Below, piece by piece: positions 42,188 through 51,436 of a stretch of DNA of 64,000 nucleotides (positions within the stretch are counted from its first letter, which is position 1; each line of letters opens with the position of its first letter). This stretch comes from Phocaeicola dorei (GTDB lineage Bacteria; Bacteroidota; Bacteroidia; Bacteroidales; Bacteroidaceae). The position numbers and the translations under genes are program-made. Below the pieces are notes generated by a model. It was not told the origin of the DNA. It was given only the letters and a program-made list of their open reading frames with translations, and did not search any database. Where the stretch lies: contig NZ_CP046176.1 in NCBI RefSeq assembly GCF_013009555.1, positions 2,325,501 to 2,389,500 of the forward strand, read 5' to 3'.

Positions 42188-42219
42188 GCAACGTGATGAC
42201 ATACGGTGTCACAGGTCGT
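42188..42219 (+). promoter_or_regulatory. Shared ICE upstream motif, copy 3 (traE operon)
   Basis: It begins GCAACGTGATGACA and ends CACAGGTCGT, like copy 2. It lies 62 bases before the -7 site of the traE operon, one helical turn closer than in the other two copies. Confidence 0.55.
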
Positions 42220-42249
42220 AAGGTTTGTAAATCAACGAATTAAACACTA

Positions 42250-42257
42250 TATATTCG
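42250..42257 (+). promoter_or_regulatory. -7 promoter element of the main tra operon
   Basis: TATATTCG within CTATATATTCGCC is a one-base variant of TAnnTTTG. It lies 45 bases before traE and is nearly identical to the DUF3945-topB promoter. Confidence 0.5.
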
Positions 42258-42301
42258 CCGTCGAAATGATTTTTTGTCTCACCAATTAAATTTTTCGACA
42301 C

Positions 42302-42598
42302 ATGAAAAAAAGATTTTTTTTGGCAGCTTCCATGCTGCTTGCGACAGTCGGGGCTTTCGCCCAGGGTAACGGTATCGGCGGGATTACGGAAGCCACCAAC
42401 ATGGTCACTTCCTACTTCGATCCGGGTACCAAGTTGATTTACGCCGTCGGAGCTGTCATCGGCCTGATCGGAGGAGTTAAGGTATACTCCAAGTTCTCGT
42501 CAGGCGACCCCGACACGAGCAAGACGGCCGCCAGCTGGTTTGGCGCCTGTATTTTTTTGATTGTCGCCGCGACTATCCTGCGCTCGTTCTTCCTCTAA
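42302..42598 (+). CDS. traE: TraE, DUF4134 conjugation protein
   Basis: The protein has 98 residues: a signal peptide ending near GAFAQ, then two hydrophobic segments (LIYAVGAVIGLIGGVKVY and ACIFLIVAATILRSFFL). The size and topology resemble VirB2-type pilin subunits. It opens the main transfer operon. Confidence 0.85.
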   Translation: MKKRFFLAASMLLATVGAFAQGNGIGGITEATNMVTSYFDPGTKLIYAVGAVIGLIGGVKVYSKFSSGDPDTSKTAASWFGACIFLIVAATILRSFFL

Positions 42599-42610
42599 AG
42601 TTGCAGCCTC

Positions 42611-43183
42611 ATGGAAAAATACAATCTGATTCTGTCGGATCCGCCCTGGAAACAGACGAAAGGCGGAATCCGTAAATGCCGGCCTTTGCAGGGCAGGAAG
42701 TTGGATTACCCGACACTGGCCATGTCCGAAATCAAGGATATCCATGCCGGATTTATGGACCAGGCCGTGAATGACCATCTGTTCTTTCTGTGGACCATCG
42801 ACAAATTCCTGCATGAAAGTGAGAGCATGATGGCAGAACTGGGCTATCGTCTGCACGCCCGTCTGGTCTGGAATAAAGGAAACGGAATTGCCCCCTGCTT
42901 CTCAGTGCGTTTTTCGCACGAATACCTCCTGTTTTTTTATCACGGGAAGTTCACTCCGGTGGCTTTGGATGCAAGAGGTTCCATAACGACGGTATTCGAG
43001 GAAAAGGCTGCCGGGCACAGCCGGAAGCCGGAAATCAGTTACGGAATCATTGAACGCTTGTATCCGGATGCCCGGAAGCTGGAATTGTTCGCCCGCAGGC
43101 CGCGTACCGGCTGGGACATATGGGGGAATGAAGTGGACTGCACTGCATTTTTAGAAAAAACGGAATACCATGGCGAAATTTAG
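42611..43183 (+). CDS. MT-A70 family adenine methyltransferase within the tra operon
   Basis: The protein has 190 residues. The catalytic DPPW motif is at 9-12 (LILSDPPWKQ), followed by FFLWTIDKFL and RKPEISYGIIERLYPDARKLELFAR, as in MT-A70 enzymes that methylate N6 of adenine in DNA or RNA. It starts 12 bases after traE and overlaps traF by 14 bases, so it is a true member of the operon although it is not a core transfer gene. It may protect incoming DNA from host restriction (inference). Confidence 0.88.
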   Translation: MEKYNLILSDPPWKQTKGGIRKCRPLQGRKLDYPTLAMSEIKDIHAGFMDQAVNDHLFFLWTIDKFLHESESMMAELGYRLHARLVWNKGNGIAPCFSVRFSHEYLLFFYHGKFTPVALDARGSITTVFEEKAAGHSRKPEISYGIIERLYPDARKLELFARRPRTGWDIWGNEVDCTAFLEKTEYHGEI

Positions 43184-43502
43184 TATCAACAAGGGGATAG
43201 GCCGCAGTCCGGAATTCAAAGGGCTCAAAAGCCAGTACCTGTTCATCTTCGCAGGCGGGCTGCTCGCCCTGTTCGTGGTGTTCGTCATCATGTATATGGC
43301 GGGCATTGGCCAGTGGGTCTGCATCGGTTTCGGTGTCGTTTCCGCTTTGGTGCTTGTCTGGGCCACTTTCCGCATGAACACGAAGTACGGCGAATGGGGG
43401 CTTATGAAACTCCAAGCTCTGCGCAGCCATCCCCGCTACATCATCAACCGGAGGAAATTCCTTCGGTTGATTTCTCCAACCTCCAAAAAAAGAAAAGTAT
43501 GA
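43170..43502 (+). CDS. traF: TraF, DUF4133 conjugation protein
   Basis: The protein has 110 residues. MAKFSINKGIGRSPEFKGLKSQY is followed by two membrane segments (about 27-48 and 52-72) and a basic tail. The topology matches VirB3-like proteins of Bacteroidales conjugation systems. The stop overlaps the traG start (ATGA). Confidence 0.85.
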   Translation: MAKFSINKGIGRSPEFKGLKSQYLFIFAGGLLALFVVFVIMYMAGIGQWVCIGFGVVSALVLVWATFRMNTKYGEWGLMKLQALRSHPRYIINRRKFLRLISPTSKKRKV

Positions 43503-46000
43503 GAAACGTAATGAAAACAACTACGCTGGAAAGCAAGTTTCCGCTGCTGGCCGTGGAGCACGGATGCATCATCAGCAAGGACGCGGACGTCACCGTGGCC
43601 TACAGGGTGGAGCTGCCCGAACTCTTCACGCTCACGCAGGCGGAATACGAGGCCGTCCATTCGACATGGGCCAAGGCGGTCAAGGTGCTGCCGAACTACA
43701 GCATCGTTCACAAGCAGGACTTCTTCATCGAGGAAAGCTACCGTCCCGATATCTGCAAGGATGACCTGAGTTTTCTCAGCCGCAGTTTCGAGCGGCATTT
43801 CAACGAGCGACCGTATTTGCAGCACACCTGCTACCTGTTCCTTACCAAAACGAGCAGGGAACGCAGCCGCACGACGAGCAGTTACAACGCCCTCACGCGG
43901 AGCTTCATCATTCCGAAGGAGATGACGGACAAGGAGACCGTCACCCGTTTCATGGAGTGCTGCGAACAGTTCGAGCGCATCGTCAACGACAGCGGCCTGC
44001 TCCGCATGGTACGCCTGACGGACGGGGAGATTACCGGGACGGACACCTCGGCGGGAATCATCGAGAAGTATTTCTCGCTCTCGCAGGAGGACACCGCCTG
44101 CTTGCAGGACCTGACACTCGGTACCGGGGAGATGAGGATAGGCGACAACTACCTCTGCCTGCACACCCTTTCCGACCCGGAAGACCTGCCCTCGAATGTC
44201 ACCACGGACTGCCGTTACGAACGGCTCTCCACCGACCGCAGCGACTGCCGGCTCTCCTTCGCCGCGCCGATAGGCATCCTGCTCACGTGCAACCATGTCG
44301 TGAACCAGTACCTCTTCATCGACGATTCGGCGGAGAACCTGCGCAAGTTCGAGCAGACGGCGAGGAACATGCACTCGCTTTCCCGTTACAGCCGTTCCAA
44401 CCAGATTAACCGCGAGTGGATCGAGGAATACCTGAACGAGGCGCACAGCAAGGGGCTGACCTCCATCCGCGCGCACTGCAATGTCATGGCATGGAGCGAT
44501 GACCGGGAGAAGCTGAAGCGTGTCAAGAACGATGTCGGCAGCCAGCTGGCATTGATGGAGGCCAAGCCGCGCCATAACACGGTGGACGTGCCGACCCTGT
44601 TCTGGGCGGCCATACCCGGCAATGCGGGTGATTTCCCGTTCGAGGAGAGTTTTTACACCTTCATCGAGCAGGCATTGTGCCTGTTCATCGGGGAAACCTC
44701 CTACAAGGATTCGCTTTCGCCTTTCGGTATCCGCATGGTGGACCGGCTGACGGGCAAGCCCGTCCATCTGGACATTTCCGACCTGCCGATGAGGAACGGT
44801 ACGATTACCAACCGCAACAAATTCATCCTCGGACCCTCCGGCTCCGGCAAGTCATTCTTCACCAACCACATGGTGCGCCAATATTATGAACAGGGGACCC
44901 ACGTGCTTCTGGTGGATACCGGCAATTCCTATCAGGGACTGTGCAACCTTATCCATGCCCGGACGCACGGCGAGGACGGCATCTACTTCACCTACGAGGA
45001 GAATAACCCGATAGCCTTCAATCCTTTCTACGTGGAGGACGGGGTGTTCGATATTGAGAAAAAGGAATCCATCAAGACGCTTATCCTCACCCTTTGGAAA
45101 CGTGACGACGAGCCGCCGACACGTGCCGAAGAGGTGGCGCTTTCCAATGCCGTGAACCTCTTTTTGGAGAATATCCGCAAGGACAGGAGCATCAGGCCCT
45201 CGTTCAATAGTTTTTACGAATTCATCCGTGACGAGTACCAGGACATCCTGAAAGCAAAGCGCACCCGCGAGAAGGATTTCGACGTGTTCAACTTTCTCAA
45301 TGTGCTTGAACCTTACTATCGTGGAGGCGAGTATGACTACCTGCTCAATTCCGACAAACAGCTTGATTTGCTTGGTAAACGGTTCATTGTCTTCGAGTTG
45401 GACAATATCAAGGACAACAAGGTCTTGTTTCCGATTGTAACCATTATCATCATGGAAACCTTCATTAACAAAATGAGGAAGTTGAAGGGAATCCGCAAGA
45501 TGATACTGCTGGAAGAAGCATGGAAAGCCATCAGCAAGGAGGGCATGGCGGAATATCTGCGGTATCTCTTCAAGACGGTCCGAAAATTCTTCGGCGAGGC
45601 TGTCGTCGTCACGCAAGAGATCGAGGATATCGTCTCGTCACCGATTGTCAAGGGGACCATCATCAACAACAGCGATTGTAAGATTCTTCTTGACCAACGG
45701 AAATATGTCAACAAGTTCGATGAGATACAGGCGTTGCTCGGCCTGACCGATAAGGAGCGGGCGCAGATACTTTCCATCAACATGGCGAACAACCCTTCCC
45801 GAAAATACAAGGAAGTCTGGATCGGTCTGGGCGGTACACAATCAGCGGTCTATGCCACGGAGGTATCGCTTGAGGAGTACTATTGCTACACGACCGAGGA
45901 GAGCGAGAAACTTGAACTCATGCGGCTTGCAGAAAAGCTGGGCGGCAACATAGAGCTTGCAATAAGGCAGCTCGCAGAGAGCAAACGTAACAGTAAGTAA
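43499..46000 (+). CDS. traG: TraG, VirB4-like conjugation ATPase
   Basis: The protein has 833 residues from MRNVMKTTTLESKF. The start at 43499 overlaps the traF stop; the longer open frame from 43313 runs inside traF and is not used. Walker A GPSGSGKS lies near residue 444 and Walker B MILLEEAWK near residue 665, with the VirB4-type VTQEIEDIVSSPIV afterwards. VirB4 ATPases power assembly and transport at the inner membrane. It is one of the best-conserved genes of the operon. Confidence 0.93.
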   Translation: MRNVMKTTTLESKFPLLAVEHGCIISKDADVTVAYRVELPELFTLTQAEYEAVHSTWAKAVKVLPNYSIVHKQDFFIEESYRPDICKDDLSFLSRSFERHFNERPYLQHTCYLFLTKTSRERSRTTSSYNALTRSFIIPKEMTDKETVTRFMECCEQFERIVNDSGLLRMVRLTDGEITGTDTSAGIIEKYFSLSQEDTACLQDLTLGTGEMRIGDNYLCLHTLSDPEDLPSNVTTDCRYERLSTDRSDCRLSFAAPIGILLTCNHVVNQYLFIDDSAENLRKFEQTARNMHSLSRYSRSNQINREWIEEYLNEAHSKGLTSIRAHCNVMAWSDDREKLKRVKNDVGSQLALMEAKPRHNTVDVPTLFWAAIPGNAGDFPFEESFYTFIEQALCLFIGETSYKDSLSPFGIRMVDRLTGKPVHLDISDLPMRNGTITNRNKFILGPSGSGKSFFTNHMVRQYYEQGTHVLLVDTGNSYQGLCNLIHARTHGEDGIYFTYEENNPIAFNPFYVEDGVFDIEKKESIKTLILTLWKRDDEPPTRAEEVALSNAVNLFLENIRKDRSIRPSFNSFYEFIRDEYQDILKAKRTREKDFDVFNFLNVLEPYYRGGEYDYLLNSDKQLDLLGKRFIVFELDNIKDNKVLFPIVTIIIMETFINKMRKLKGIRKMILLEEAWKAISKEGMAEYLRYLFKTVRKFFGEAVVVTQEIEDIVSSPIVKGTIINNSDCKILLDQRKYVNKFDEIQALLGLTDKERAQILSINMANNPSRKYKEVWIGLGGTQSAVYATEVSLEEYYCYTTEESEKLELMRLAEKLGGNIELAIRQLAESKRNSK

Positions 46001-46021
46001 CATTCAAAAATCAAGAAAGAC

Positions 46022-47071
46022 ATGAAATTTACCGAATGGATAAGACATCGGATTGTCGGTCGCTTCCGGGAACCGGACTACCGGGAATTGCAGGAGATTG
46101 CTCAAAAAGCCAAGCGTCTTGCCAGTGTGTACAATCACGGGGAACTTGTAAAGCTTATCCGGGAGTACAGTCATTCGGAAAAAGCTATTGAACAGATCGC
46201 CCTGCTGATAGCGAAATCCGAACCCTTCGATTCTCCCACATCAACGATGAAGAAGGAATCCGTGGATATGATGGATGTATTGACGGATACTCCATTTATG
46301 GCGAAACACGGCTCTCAACTGACGGATATCCCACCACGGGAAGCCACATCAGTGCATGGTTTGCTCGCAATGTACACCGTTATGCGTGATTGGGGATGTA
46401 CGAAATATCCGATGGATAGAATTGAACGCCCGCCACATAGTGAAGTAATGTCCGCAATAAGAATATTGGACTTCCAGAGAAAGGGCCGGGATGTATCTGA
46501 ACTATGCGAACTCGCCTCACACAGCATGGTGCCATCGACCTACGTCAAGCTGCGCTATGGCATTGAGGACAAATGCAGTACCTATGAATGGCTCGAAAGC
46601 TATCTGATGGACAGGGATGACTGCTGCATTGAGCCTGATGTCAGGATGAACATTCCCCGTATAGAAGTCGAGATGTGCGCGGCGGCTGAAAAGGCGGTCG
46701 AGAATATCCCCGGAGTCCGTCTACCGGACTTCTATCTTGAGGGACTTGACCGGGAGCTTGACAAATTGGGGCGTATCGCCGTGTCACCGGATGCTTCAAA
46801 CGACCTTATCAATGTGCAACCGGATTTTCTGATCAAATACGGTATTGACAAGACCGCAGCCCCGGAAGAACAATCCCGTCAGGCACAGAAAGCCTACAAA
46901 GAACTGGATGACAGATTAGTCCGGGTTACCAGCCGCAGACCGTATGCTGACGAGTTCTTCGCATCCCTCAGACACGGGAAAGAAAAAGTGGCAGAGGTAG
47001 ACCGTCCGAGACCGGTACACAAGCCTATCCTCCGTAACCCGCCGTCCAAAGGGCGAAAAATGGGACTTTGA
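46022..47071 (+). CDS. Unknown gene between traG and traI
   Basis: The protein has 349 residues and is soluble and charged, with MKFTEWIRHRIVGRFREPDY at the start and SRRPYADEFFASLRHGKEKV near the end. No signal peptide, membrane segment or catalytic motif is visible. It lies 21 bases after traG and 41 before traI, so it is co-transcribed. I do not recognise it as a standard Tra protein; it may be an element-specific insertion. Confidence 0.65.
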   Translation: MKFTEWIRHRIVGRFREPDYRELQEIAQKAKRLASVYNHGELVKLIREYSHSEKAIEQIALLIAKSEPFDSPTSTMKKESVDMMDVLTDTPFMAKHGSQLTDIPPREATSVHGLLAMYTVMRDWGCTKYPMDRIERPPHSEVMSAIRILDFQRKGRDVSELCELASHSMVPSTYVKLRYGIEDKCSTYEWLESYLMDRDDCCIEPDVRMNIPRIEVEMCAAAEKAVENIPGVRLPDFYLEGLDRELDKLGRIAVSPDASNDLINVQPDFLIKYGIDKTAAPEEQSRQAQKAYKELDDRLVRVTSRRPYADEFFASLRHGKEKVAEVDRPRPVHKPILRNPPSKGRKMGL

Positions 47072-47112
47072 CTTTCAACAGATTTTTATTCACCAATTAA
47101 AACAGAAACATC

Positions 47113-47742
47113 ATGAAAAAGAAAATCCTCACGCTGTGTATGGGCTGTTTCTTCATCAGTCTCACAGCGAAAGCGCAATGGGTCGTGAGCGACCCCGGCA
47201 ATCTTGCCCAGGGCATCATCAATGCCGCCAAGAACATCGTTCACACGTCTTCCACCGCAGGCAACATGCTCAATAATTTTCAGGAGACCGTGAAGATTTA
47301 CAAGCAGGGCAAGGAATATTATGACGGCCTGCGCAAGGTCAAGAACCTTGTCCGCGACGCGCGCAAGGTGCAGCAGACCATCCTCATGGTCGGCGACATC
47401 ACGGACATCTACGTGATTAATTTCGAGCGTATGCTGGGCGATCCCTATTTCACGGCGGAAGAGTTGAGTGCCATCGCGCTCGGTTACACGAAGCTGCTGG
47501 AGGAGAGCTCACACCTGCTGAACGACCTGAAGACGGTAGTCAACGAGAACGGGCTCTCGATGAACGACAAGGAACGGATGGATATCATCGACCGCTGCTA
47601 TACCGACATGCTGCAATACCGTAGCTTGGTGCAGTATTATACGAACAAGAACATCGGTGTTTCCTATCTGAGAGCCAGGAAGCGGAACGACCTGGACCGC
47701 GTGATGGCCCTTTACGGCTCACCCAGCGAACGTTACTGGTAA
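47113..47742 (+). CDS. traI: TraI, DUF4141 conjugation protein
   Basis: The protein has 209 residues: a signal peptide ending at TAKAQ, then WVVSDPGNLAQGIINAAKNI and a long helical body. It matches the periplasmic DUF4141/TraI (VirB5-like) protein of CTnDOT-type systems. It is 18 bases upstream of traJ. Confidence 0.87.
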   Translation: MKKKILTLCMGCFFISLTAKAQWVVSDPGNLAQGIINAAKNIVHTSSTAGNMLNNFQETVKIYKQGKEYYDGLRKVKNLVRDARKVQQTILMVGDITDIYVINFERMLGDPYFTAEELSAIALGYTKLLEESSHLLNDLKTVVNENGLSMNDKERMDIIDRCYTDMLQYRSLVQYYTNKNIGVSYLRARKRNDLDRVMALYGSPSERYW

Positions 47743-47760
47743 CCCCAATCCGATCCGCTT

Positions 47761-48768
47761 ATGGTATTATTGGCAACAAATTTCGACAACCTGCATCAGA
47801 TCCTGCAAAACCTCTACACGGATATGATGCCGCTATGCTCGCAGATGACGGGCGTGGCGAAAGGAATCGCGGGGCTGGGTGCCCTCTTCTACGTGGCCTA
47901 CCGCGTATGGCAGTCATTGGCAAGGGCGGAACCCGTGGATGTCTTCCCGCTTCTCCGTCCGTTCGCCTTGGGACTCTGCATCATGTTTTTTCCGACCGTT
48001 GTGCTGGGCACGCTGAACAGTATCCTGTCACCCATCGTGAAAGGGACGCATACGATACTGGAATCGCAGACCTTCGACATGAACGAGTACCGGGCGCAGA
48101 AGGACAGGCTGGATATCGAGGCGATGAAGCGTAACCCCGAAACAGCCTACCTGGTCGATAAGGAGGCTTTCGACAACAAGCTGGACGAACTGGGTGCGCT
48201 GGATGCGATAGAGGCCTGCGGGATGTACGTGGACCGCGCGATGTACAACATGAAGAAGGCGGTGCAGAATTTCTTCCGTGAACTGCTGGAACTCATGTTC
48301 AACGCGGCGGCGCTTGTCATCGACACGCTCAGGACATTCTTCCTGGTCGTACTTTCGATACTGGGACCCGTCTCGTTCGCCATATCCTGCTGGGACGGCT
48401 TTCAAGCCTCTCTCAGCCAGTGGTTCGTCCGCTACATCAGTATTTACCTGTGGCTTCCGGTCAGTGACCTTTTCAGCAGCGTGCTGGCCAAGATACAGGT
48501 GTTGATGCTTCAGCAGGACATCGAGCAGCTTTCCGATCCGAATTTTATTCCGGACGGCTCGAACGGTGTTTACATCACTTTCCTGATTATCGGCATTATC
48601 GGGTATTTCACCATCCCGACAGTGGCGAACTGGATTGTACAGGCCGGAGGAGGCGCGGGCAACTACGGCAAGAACGTGACCCAGCTGGCGTCCAAGACCG
48701 GTTCCGTGGCGGCGGGCGCAGCCGGGGCGGCAATAGGCAATATAGCCGGAAGGCTTATCAAGAAGTAA
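47761..48768 (+). CDS. traJ: TraJ, VirB6-like conjugation membrane protein
   Basis: The protein has 335 residues with multiple membrane segments (about 30-50, 60-85, 175-215, 260-290) and a Gly/Ala-rich C-terminus. The FFLVVLSILGPVSFAISCWDGF segment is typical of TraJ. VirB6-like proteins line the inner-membrane part of the channel. Confidence 0.88.
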   Translation: MVLLATNFDNLHQILQNLYTDMMPLCSQMTGVAKGIAGLGALFYVAYRVWQSLARAEPVDVFPLLRPFALGLCIMFFPTVVLGTLNSILSPIVKGTHTILESQTFDMNEYRAQKDRLDIEAMKRNPETAYLVDKEAFDNKLDELGALDAIEACGMYVDRAMYNMKKAVQNFFRELLELMFNAAALVIDTLRTFFLVVLSILGPVSFAISCWDGFQASLSQWFVRYISIYLWLPVSDLFSSVLAKIQVLMLQQDIEQLSDPNFIPDGSNGVYITFLIIGIIGYFTIPTVANWIVQAGGGAGNYGKNVTQLASKTGSVAAGAAGAAIGNIAGRLIKK

Positions 48769-48790
48769 CCATCTTAAAAACAATTACAGA

Positions 48791-49414
48791 ATGGAATTCA
48801 AATCATTAAAAAACATCGAGACCAGTTTCAGGCACCTGCGCCTGTTCGGTATCGTCTATCTCTGCGCGTGTACCCTGCTTGTGGGATTCTCCGTGTGGAA
48901 GGCATACGGCTTCGCCGAGGCGCAGAGGCAGAAAATCTATGTGCTGGATGAGGGGAAGTCTCTCATGCTGGCCCTTTCCCAGGACTTGGAACAGAACCGA
49001 CCCGTGGAGGCCAGGGAGCATGTCCGGCGCTTCCACGAGCTGTTTTTCTCGCTCTCTCCCGACAAGGATGCAATCGAGGGCAATATCAGGCGGGCCATGT
49101 TCCTGAGCGACCGCTCCGCGTACTCCCATTACCGGGATTTGGCAGAGCAAGGCTACTACAATAGGATTATTTCCGGCAACATGAGCCAGCGTATCGGGAT
49201 TGACAGCGTGAAATGTGATTTCAACGCCTACCCGTATGAGGTGGTGGCGTATGCCCGGCTTTCCATCATCAGGGAGAAGAGCGTGACGGAGCGCAGCCTC
49301 GTCACGCGGGGCAGGCTGCTCAACTCCACCCGCAGCGACAACAACCCACACGGCTTCATTCTCGAAGCCTTCCGCGTGGTGGAGAACAGGGATATAAGAG
49401 TGTATGACCGTTAA
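48791..49414 (+). CDS. traK: TraK, VirB8-like conjugation protein
   Basis: The protein has 207 residues with one N-terminal membrane segment (FGIVYLCACTLLVGFSVW) and a periplasmic domain. MEFKSLKNIETSFRHLR at the start and RLLNSTRSDNNPHGFILEAF near the end are features of TraK. It acts as a scaffold of the channel. Confidence 0.9.
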   Translation: MEFKSLKNIETSFRHLRLFGIVYLCACTLLVGFSVWKAYGFAEAQRQKIYVLDEGKSLMLALSQDLEQNRPVEAREHVRRFHELFFSLSPDKDAIEGNIRRAMFLSDRSAYSHYRDLAEQGYYNRIISGNMSQRIGIDSVKCDFNAYPYEVVAYARLSIIREKSVTERSLVTRGRLLNSTRSDNNPHGFILEAFRVVENRDIRVYDR

Positions 49415-49426
49415 ATTTTTGAATGT

Positions 49427-49720
49427 ATGAGAAAGATGTTTATAAAAATCAGGGATTTGGCCGGAGAGAAATTGCGCGGCATCTGCGCCGGGCTGAGCCC
49501 TGAAAAGAGAATGATGACCATCGTCGTGATGGCAGTCCTGTTCGCTTTGGGGAATTTCTACATGATTTTCTGCGCCATATACGACATCGGACGCGAGGAT
49601 GCAAAACGGGAGGTCATCGAGATAGCCCCGTTGGATATCCCGGACTTTGTCCCGGCGGACACACTTCCGGAGAGGAAAATCCGCGAGATGGAAGATTTTT
49701 TTAACCAATTCAACAAATGA
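49427..49720 (+). CDS. traL: TraL, DUF3989 conjugation protein
   Basis: The protein has 97 residues with a basic N-terminal part, one membrane segment (MMTIVVMAVLFALGNFYMIF) and a short periplasmic tail. It precedes traM by 4 bases, as in CTnDOT. Confidence 0.85.
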   Translation: MRKMFIKIRDLAGEKLRGICAGLSPEKRMMTIVVMAVLFALGNFYMIFCAIYDIGREDAKREVIEIAPLDIPDFVPADTLPERKIREMEDFFNQFNK

Positions 49721-49724
49721 AACA

Positions 49725-50599
49725 ATGAGTAATGATGCGAACAAATTGAAACAAAGGCAGGAAATCAGGAAATACCTGGTTTTCGCCGGGATGTTCCTCC
49801 TGTTCATCGGCTGCATGTGGCTGATTTTCGCTCCCTCGAAGAAGGACAGGCAGGAGAAAGAGAAGAGTGCCGGGTTCAATTCCGAACTGCCCGACCCGAG
49901 AGGGGCGGGTATCGAGGCCGACAAGATTGCCGCCTACGAGCAGGCGGACATGAAACGCAGGCAGGCGGAGAAGATGCGCACGCTGGAGGATTTCTCCGCG
50001 CTTGCAGACGGGCACGGTCAGGACGAAGCTGCCGGGGCTGTCATGGAAATATCACCGGACAAGGAGCCTGAAAGCGGCGGCACGTCTTATCGTGGCAGTG
50101 GTAATGGCAGAAGCGAAGCCTTTTCCTCGTCCACATCCGCCTACAACGACATCAATGCCACACTCGGTAACTTTTACCAACAACCGGTGGAAGATCCTGA
50201 AAAGGAGGCGTTGAAAGCCGAGGTGGAGCAGTTGCGGCAGGAAGCGGCGCGACAACAGCCCGCGCAGATGACCTACGATGACCAAGTGGCGTTGTTGGAG
50301 AAATCATACGAGCTGGCTGCCAAATATATGCCCGGTGACGAATCCGCGAAGAAGGAAGAGGGTGAAACCAATAACCGGAAAGCGAAAGCCGTTCCCGTGG
50401 GGCAGGTTTCCACTCCGGTGGTCTCGTCGCTTCCGCAACCGGCCAGCGACTCCGTACTGCTGGCAAGGTTGGCGCGGGGCGGGAACTCCGGATTTCATAC
50501 AGCGGTGGGGAAAACCGCAGACGGGCATACGAGGAACACCATCCGTGCCTGTGTGCATGGCGACCAGACCGTCACAAGCGGCCGGAGTGTAAGGCTGAG
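49725..50599 (+). pseudogene. traM: TraM, VirB10-like conjugation protein, truncated by IS21
   Basis: The first 291 codons are present: a cytoplasmic head, one membrane segment (YLVFAGMFLLFIGCMWLIF), an acidic linker and a coiled-coil region with VAEVEQLRQEAARQQ-like heptads, up to TVTSGRSVRL. The C-terminal domain of roughly 150 residues is missing because the frame runs into IS21 and stops at 50633. No traM continuation is found on the far side of the IS, and traN to traQ are absent from the window. The transfer channel is therefore probably incomplete. Confidence 0.85.
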
Positions 50600-50674
50600 T
50601 GTAATTTGCAAATTTTCTTGTGCCTTTTTTTAGAAAAGTTAAATATGCCACAGAATACACCAGTAACTAAGGTT

Positions 50675-51436
50675 TCATAAGTTCGTTTCTCGTTTGAAAA
50701 TCGTCTGCCTGTTTTCTAACCGGTAGCTACTACCGGTGAACTTGATGACTTCACATCGATAAAGCAGCCTGTCAAGCAGAGCGCTGGCAAGGATTTCATC
50801 ATTCAATGTTTCTACCCATTCTGTAGGTGCCTTGTTGGTTGTAATGATGATGGATGTCTTCTCATGTAGGGTGTTTATCAGGTTGAAGAAGGCAGTTGCT
50901 TCCTCTCTTTTCACAGGAAACAGCATGATATCATCTATTGCCAGCAGCTGTGCGCGCAGAATCTTGTTATAAGTCATCATGGCCGGAGTTGAGATGTCTT
51001 TAAGTCTGAGACAATTTACGATATCCTCCATTGTCATCAGGTATGCCTTGTAACCGGCCTTGACCGCATCAAAGACAAGACCGGCTGCCAGAAATGTTTT
51101 TCCAGTCCCTGATGGTCCCATCAGGATCAGGTTATAAGCTTCACGGAGCCATACCAGTTCACGAAGCTCCTTCATCTGCCGGCGGTCTATGCCCTCATAA
51201 AAATTGTAGTCGTATTCGTCAAGATCATGTTTTCGGGGCAGACGTGCCGCAACAAGGCGTCTCTCGTAGTCTTTCCTCTCTTTCATCTCAACTTCGGTGC
51301 CTAATACCAGGGACAGGAATTCCGGGTAGGTCGGTTTTTCTTCCTGTGCATGATGCAGAATGCTGTCCATGCGGTTTGCAATGTTGTAAAGCCGCAGACG
51401 TTTGGCGTGTGCTTTCAATTTTTCACTTTGTATCAT
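50675..51436 (-). CDS. istB: IS21 helper ATPase IstB
   Basis: The protein has 253 residues. Walker A GPSGTGKTFLA and Walker B LLAIDDIMLF mark the AAA+ helper that regulates IS21 transposition. It is complete and coupled to istA through ATGA. Confidence 0.93.
   Translation of the reverse strand: MIQSEKLKAHAKRLRLYNIANRMDSILHHAQEEKPTYPEFLSLVLGTEVEMKERKDYERRLVAARLPRKHDLDEYDYNFYEGIDRRQMKELRELVWLREAYNLILMGPSGTGKTFLAAGLVFDAVKAGYKAYLMTMEDIVNCLRLKDISTPAMMTYNKILRAQLLAIDDIMLFPVKREEATAFFNLINTLHEKTSIIITTNKAPTEWVETLNDEILASALLDRLLYRCEVIKFTGSSYRLENRQTIFKRETNL

Noticed and set aside
43313-43498. Upstream extension of traG
   Set aside because: It lies in another frame of traF; the ATG at 43499 overlapping the traF stop is the natural start.
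43436-44767. 443-codon minus-strand frame opposite traG
   Set aside because: traG is clearly the coding strand (VirB4 motifs, coupling to traF); the antisense frame is an artefact of codon use.
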